Notes under the pieces: model-generated
The model's database searches: none
What the model was told of the DNA's origin: nothing
The model's input: the letters and a program-made list of their open reading frames with translations, nothing else
In this document: positions 59,139-64,000 of the stretch, in pieces
Position numbering within the stretch: position 1 is the first letter of the stretch
Layout of the letters: every line of letters begins with the position of its first letter
Made by a program: the position numbers and the translations under genes
Assembly (NCBI GenBank): GCA_009599575.1
Contig: VWND01000003.1
Span: 1,564,001-1,628,000, forward strand
Reading direction: 5' to 3'
Source: Blumeriella jaapii
Lineage: Eukaryota > Ascomycota > Leotiomycetes > Helotiales > Drepanopezizaceae
Length of the DNA stretch: 64,000 bases

Positions 59139-61059
59139 ATGAAACGTAAACTGGATGTCAACGATGTGCCCGCTCCTGCGGCAGATGTCGAGACTAAAGA
59201 AGGAGATTCAACATTCGCAGGTCTGGGACTCGACTCCCGATTACTCCAAGGGATTGCGAAGCAGAACTTTCAGACCCCCACACTGGTACAGAGCAGGGCA
59301 ATACCGTTGGCATTAGAAGGCCGTGATATTCTGGCCAGGGCGAAGACTGGATCAGGAAAGACGGCAGCCTACCTACTACCAATTTTGCACTCTATCTTGA
59401 AGAGGAAAATAGTATGCTACACACTCGCAAGCTCCGGGGACACAGCTAATGTTTGCAGACCTCCTCAGCCCCGTGCACATCGGCCCTGATACTCGTACCG
59501 ACGCGTGAGCTAGCTGATCAAGTATTGAAGGTCGTCGAATCGTTCTCTACTTTTTGCTCGAAAGAGGTTCGCGCTGTCAATCTCACGCAGAAAGTTTCCG
59601 ATGCTGTCCAGCGATCCCTCCTCGCCGATTCTCCCGATATTGTCATCGCAACGCCAGCTCGAGCCTCTGTAAACCTCAATACCGCAGCCTTTTCCCTTGA
59701 CAATCTCTCACACTTGGTCATCGACGAAGCGGATCTGGTTCTTTCGTATGGCTACGATGAAGATTTGCAGAACGTGGCCAAGATCTTACCGAAGGGAGTG
59801 CAGACCATTCTGATGAGTGCAACTTTGACCAGCGAGGTAGAGACACTGAAAGGCCTGTTTTGCCGGAATCCAGAGCTCTTGGAGCTGGAGGAAGCAGAGG
59901 CCGAGGGAGAAGGAGTCAGCCAATTTGTCGTAAAGTAAGTCTTGTTGCACTGACCAAAGTTTTATATCACTAACGTCGCTCTAGATGTGCAGAGGACGAA
60001 AAGTTTTTGTTGGCCTATGTCATTTTCAAGCTGAAGCTGATCAAAGGCAAGTGCATAATTTTTGTTGGAGACATCGACAGGTGCTACAGACTCAAGTTGT
60101 TTCTCGAACAATTTGGGACACGAAGCTGCATATTGAACTCGGAACTGCCAGTCAATTCAAGGATCCATGTTGTAGAGGAATTCAACAAGAACGTTTACGA
60201 CATCATCATTGCCTCTGACGAGCATGAAGTTTTGGGAGACGAGGACGAGCCGAAGAGCGAGAATGGAGAGGAAGAAGCCGCGACTGAGGATGGGGCAGAG
60301 AAGCACAAGAAAGCCGAGCAAGCAGCACAACCTTCGAGAAAGAAGCGCAAGACTGTCAAGAAGGACAGGGAATATGGGGTGTCGAGAGGAATTGATTTTA
60401 AGCATGTCGCATGCGTCCTCAATTTCGACCTCCCCACAACCTCCAAGTCATATACTCATCGAATCGGCCGAACTGCGAGAGCGGGTCAGACTGGAATGGC
60501 CCTATCATTTGTAATCCCAAAAGAGCTGTACCGGAAACACAAACCAACCAGCATTGAATCAGCGAAAGATGACGAGAAGGTCTTGGCCAAGATCATGAAG
60601 CACCAAACTAAGAAGGGCAAGGAAGTAAAGCCTTACAACTTCGATATGAAGCAGGTGGACGCGTTCAGATATCGAATGGGCGATGCACTACGGGCCGTAA
60701 CTGGTATTGCGATCCGAGAAGCCAGAACTCGAGAGCTACGACAGGAGTTGATCAAGAGCGAAAAGTTGAAGCGCCATTTTGAGGAGAATCCAGAGGATTT
60801 GCACCATTTGCGACATGATGGTGAGCTACGACCGGCACGAGTACAGTCGCACATGAAGCATGTTCCGGATTACTTGCTACCAAAGGAGGGCAGAAAGACT
60901 TTGGCATCTGGCGACATTGGGTTTGTCGGGATCAGGAAGACGACCGAGAATCGTATCAGAAAAGCTAGAGCTTTGAATAGGAGCAAGGGGAAGGGAAAGA
61001 AGGTTGGTGGGCGCAGATCGGATCCTCTCAAGACGTTCAAGGGAAGCTCGCGGAAGTAG
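59139..61059 (+). CDS. DBP9: ATP-dependent RNA helicase Dbp9
   Basis: Nucleolar DEAD-box helicase for 60S ribosomal subunit assembly. Three exons, 59139..59411, 59459..59934, 59985..61059, with introns of 47 and 50 nt; 607 residues. Motifs: Q motif FQTPTLVQ (44-51), motif I AKTGSGKT (68-75), PTREL (105-109), TPARA (156-160), DEAD (180-183), SAT (211-213), and [10 protein letters not shown] in the second domain. Between motifs IV and VI there is an acidic/basic insert ([20 protein letters not shown] and on), typical of Dbp9. [17 protein letters not shown] follows. The C-terminus is basic ([20 protein letters not shown]), as expected for nucleolar targeting. Confidence 0.96.
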
Positions 61060-63267
61060 ATATGCAGTCACAATGAGAACGGACCTTTTTGTACCGGATC
61101 CGGGGCCGATGTGTAAAACTGGAGGCCAGACCGGCAGCGGGGGCTTTCATGTATGTGAATCAATTTTCGTGCTAAATTCTTGTGGCAGTCTCTTCGCTTC
61201 TCGTAAGCAGCTGTCACTGGCAAGTAGGCGGGTAGTCCCATCTTCAAATTTCTACATGCACATTGATTGACAAGCTTATAGTCTAGGATAACTTGATGTT
61301 AAATCGGCAGCTACGAATCTGTCTTCCAATACCCAGAGTACTCCAGATGCTCTAGTTTCTCGAGATATTCATGCACGTCAACTCATTTGGATCGAATTGA
61401 CAAAGAATCCATGGCGTTTGTCCTCAACTCCAGACCTTAAATCTATCACGAGATCCGAAACGACCATTGCTTCCACCAACAGCAGAGCTCACAGCCAAAA
61501 AACACTTTCAGTACTTGCACGTGTACACTCTCGTGCTGACCTTTAGAATCCTCTGGTTTTTGTTGCTAAAGATTACATAGATCACTGTGGAAGGCTGGAA
61601 ACTTACGCTTCAAAAAGGACTTCTAAGGTATATGAACGACAGCTGATCTACATGTTGAATGATAGCTAATCTATGTATGAACTCGGCTTACAGCGCTATG
61701 CCAACCCTTCGATATTCCACTCTCGTCAAGCTTAGCCGTGTAGTTGCTAACATCGCAAGCTTTCCCCTCAATTACCCAACGCCAATCCGAAACCGATGGT
61801 CCAAACATCCCGCCCTCTTCTTCAACAGCTCCAAACGCAGAACGAACTCACGCCTACCTCTGTCGCCAGGTTCCCAGTGATCGGGATCCCGTCATCTTTT
61901 CGCAGCAGACTTGTCTCTCTTCGAATTGCTCTTGCTTGTTCTCGTTATAGAAAGGACACTGGTTCGCGTTTCAAGCTAGTTGCTGTGGATGATTTCGCCA
62001 CAGTAGATTCCACCCTAAACCATACTTACTGGATCGCCAAAACATTTGGCTCTTCCTTATCCGGCAAACCCCCGGCATACATTCGGTGTTATACAGCAGT
62101 GGTATTTGATAAGACACTAGCCAAGATGGGTAATGGCTCGGCGCAACAAGTGCAACTGGCATTTACCTATCCAGAATGCTTGAGAAAGAAAAGAGAATAG
62201 GCAAACTAATAATTCCGAGGTCTTGCTACCCGCAGGCCACTTTCTTACTCAGATGCACTGTTAACCATGTCGTTAACAGCTACCTAGGTAGTCATAAGTA
62301 CCTGCTTTTATTGGCCGCAAAAGCGTAGGTCCATCTAGGAGCTCAAGAACTCGGAGCACCAGAACAAAGTCAATAAATACCACGTTCACCTTAGCATTGT
62401 TTTGGTCTCTTCTGCTTACTTTGGTTTATTGCTTGTGGAGAATCACTTATGCTTCTTGCTTGTTCGTTCGCTTTATCGATCAGACTGCCTTTCACTGCCT
62501 CTTCAATGCTTGCAAATATATAAATCGTTCCGCTCCGTTTCATACTGTGACTCGAGGTTGCATTTCTCTTAATGTTTTTTAATATATTAATACCAAGCCA
62601 AACCCGTAGCTATAGCCCTAGTCTGTAGTACTATTGTGCGCCTGGTGCCTGCTCGTTTGGTGTCAGGCGCTCGGACCACCCCGACGTCGACCCACATTTT
62701 CTTTTTATTTTGTTTATTATTCAAAGTTCTGCGCGCCTGCTCACGCTCGAACTACACACAACACCGCAAACAACATCACTGCCACCCCTTCCATTGTATC
62801 GCATCGAGCAGAAGACTTCAACTCGTGCGCATTGTATGGCCAAGACTTGGAAATACTGCTGCAGATCGCAAAGTCGTAGTTTGTTTCCAGAGTCGACCAT
62901 ACCTTCATCTTCACCTTCACATTCAAACCGATATTCTCTTGTGAGTCTCAATCCACCTTCCATAAACCTTCTTGGACTTCTACCTTCGTTTCTAATACAT
63001 CCTCGAGTCTCCAGCATACCTTCTGCTCAAGCATTTCTTCCCTTTGAACACATCCTTCGACGGCGAAGTTGAGGCTAGCTTTCCAGATCGACACCTACAC
63101 TTTCAAAGGTACTATTCTTACGTGCGTTTGGGTCCATCTCCCTATGCTTTCAGTCCTCTTCTAACAAATCATCTAGTAGAACACGCCTCCTGTCCAAGCA
63201 AACCTTCCACCTCCGAATCTTGCCCCATAAACAACTCAACAGTTTCAACGTTGCTGAACAATTCGAA
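61060..63267. other. Intergenic region
   Basis: 2.2 kb between DBP9 and the last gene. One plus ORF (61796-62200) is listed separately with low confidence. From about 62700 to 63267 the sequence is CT- and AC-rich, without long frames, and looks like the leader of the next gene, possibly with a 5'-UTR intron. Confidence 0.5.
61796..62200 (+). CDS. Hypothetical ORF, 134 aa
   Basis: Unrecognised. It starts MVQTSRPLLQQLQTQNELTP, has a mixed amino-acid composition with no membrane helix, and ends PECLRKKRE. No intron or domain support; chance occurrence is quite possible. Confidence 0.2.
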   Translation: MVQTSRPLLQQLQTQNELTPTSVARFPVIGIPSSFRSRLVSLRIALACSRYRKDTGSRFKLVAVDDFATVDSTLNHTYWIAKTFGSSLSGKPPAYIRCYTAVVFDKTLAKMGNGSAQQVQLAFTYPECLRKKRE

Positions 63268-64000
63268 ATGGCCGAAAAGGATCAACCCACGGATAGCTTT
63301 CGAGGCTCAAAGAGACTTGCTAGTCCGACATCACAGGTTGGTTCAGTTAAGAAGCAGCAGATATCACGCACATCGTCTTCTGATATGACTCTTCCTATCG
63401 ACCAGGGTCACGAGGACGAGGATGAAACGGATCTTGACGGTGAATCCGATGAAGATATAGCAGATCGAACATTGGATGCCACGGACTTCGGTCGGTCTAG
63501 CTGGGATGCGCACTCAGATTCGCTTGCACAGGAGCAGCATTACGATCTTCCTTTTCGATTGTCTGCTACTCCCTCACGCCATCAGAGCATGGCTCTGTCG
63601 AACTTAGAAGAATCTTCTCGACAAGAGGATACACCCGTGCCATCTTTGGCCCAAGAATCCCATTGGCAAGGCAGAAGCCAGGCCCTGTCAATAGCCCCGC
63701 CTGTCCAGTCTCCTCAGAGCCATGCTCCAACCCGTTTCAAGACTATCGATTACGCTATCGATCCTGTGCCTTCCGAGCCAGATAGAAGAGTAATTCGCGA
63801 GTTGGAAGACTCCCAGTCACGTCAAACCCATGGTGGCTCACGTTGGGAAGATCAATCTCGTCGCTCAGAGGTTCCCACCAACCGTGTAAGAGGTACTGGT
63901 CGTGCATTACGAGGTGAAAGACAGCCATCCGGGTCTCCGCTCCAGAGATATCTTCAACATTCATCATTGAATCGCCAGCTTTCGAACCCCCCCAGAACCC
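63268..64000 (+). CDS. N-terminal part of a disordered hypothetical protein
   Basis: The frame opens at an ATG (63268) and stays open for 244 codons to the window edge without a stop, so the gene is cut at its 3' end. The product begins MAEKDQPTDSFRGSKRLASP and is hydrophilic, rich in Ser, Gln, Arg and Asp, with an acidic stretch (DEDETDLDGESDEDIAD) and no domain in the visible part. The composition suggests a nuclear or scaffold protein with its folded domain downstream; that is inference. The long unbroken frame in an otherwise stop-rich area supports it being real. Confidence 0.7.
   Translation, partial: MAEKDQPTDSFRGSKRLASPTSQVGSVKKQQISRTSSSDMTLPIDQGHEDEDETDLDGESDEDIADRTLDATDFGRSSWDAHSDSLAQEQHYDLPFRLSATPSRHQSMALSNLEESSRQEDTPVPSLAQESHWQGRSQALSIAPPVQSPQSHAPTRFKTIDYAIDPVPSEPDRRVIRELEDSQSRQTHGGSRWEDQSRRSEVPTNRVRGTGRALRGERQPSGSPLQRYLQHSSLNRQLSNPPRT

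Overview
The window is nuclear DNA of a filamentous ascomycete (Pezizomycotina). Genes carry short introns (mostly 46-90 nt, GT..AG, with CTAAC/CTGAC-like branch sites). A dispersed 5S rRNA gene stands alone, and the gene set is typical of this group: ERMES subunit Mdm34, Tlg2, Dbp9, Syf2, Yaf9, a DUF6536 membrane protein and a GH74 glucanase. I cannot fix the class from sequence alone. All gene models below were spliced by hand; most close to an exact multiple of three.

Layout. 0-5 kb: the 3' part of a secreted GH74 xyloglucanase faces a malic enzyme tail to tail. 5-9.5 kb: a gene-poor stretch with a 44-nt poly(A) tract, then a GH47 alpha-mannosidase. 11.2-13.8 kb: a seven-exon calmodulin gene (first exon is only the ATG, third exon 16 nt) diverges from the t-SNARE TLG2. 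14-21.8 kb: a gene-poor, AT-richer block with two small spliced genes (a 67-aa Cys-containing protein and a 101-aa Gly/His-rich protein) and a possible decayed secreted-protein gene. 21.8-30 kb: a DUF6536 membrane protein, a mitochondrial repeat-like protein, SYF2, COQ11-like and YAF9; the last four form two divergent pairs with 245-bp shared promoters. 31.4 kb: 5S rRNA.

32-45 kb: an unusual membrane-anchored, ATP-site-degenerate Hsp70; a Vps62-like protein; inositol-pentakisphosphate 2-kinase with a GC-AG intron; MDM34; a 465-bp Tc1/mariner-type MITE with a TA duplication; and a DUF1993 protein. 45-48 kb is a second gene-poor AT-rich block. 48-64 kb: an equilibrative nucleoside transporter, a minimal catalase-fold haem protein, haspin kinase, a CCDC47/DUF1682 protein with an apparent one-base frameshift, the DEAD-box helicase DBP9, and the N-terminal part of a disordered protein running off the end.

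Most genes are core housekeeping, and I see no biosynthetic cluster or defence system. The least ordinary objects are the degenerate anchored Hsp70, the MITE, the CCDC47 frameshift and the small spliced genes hidden in the gene-poor blocks.
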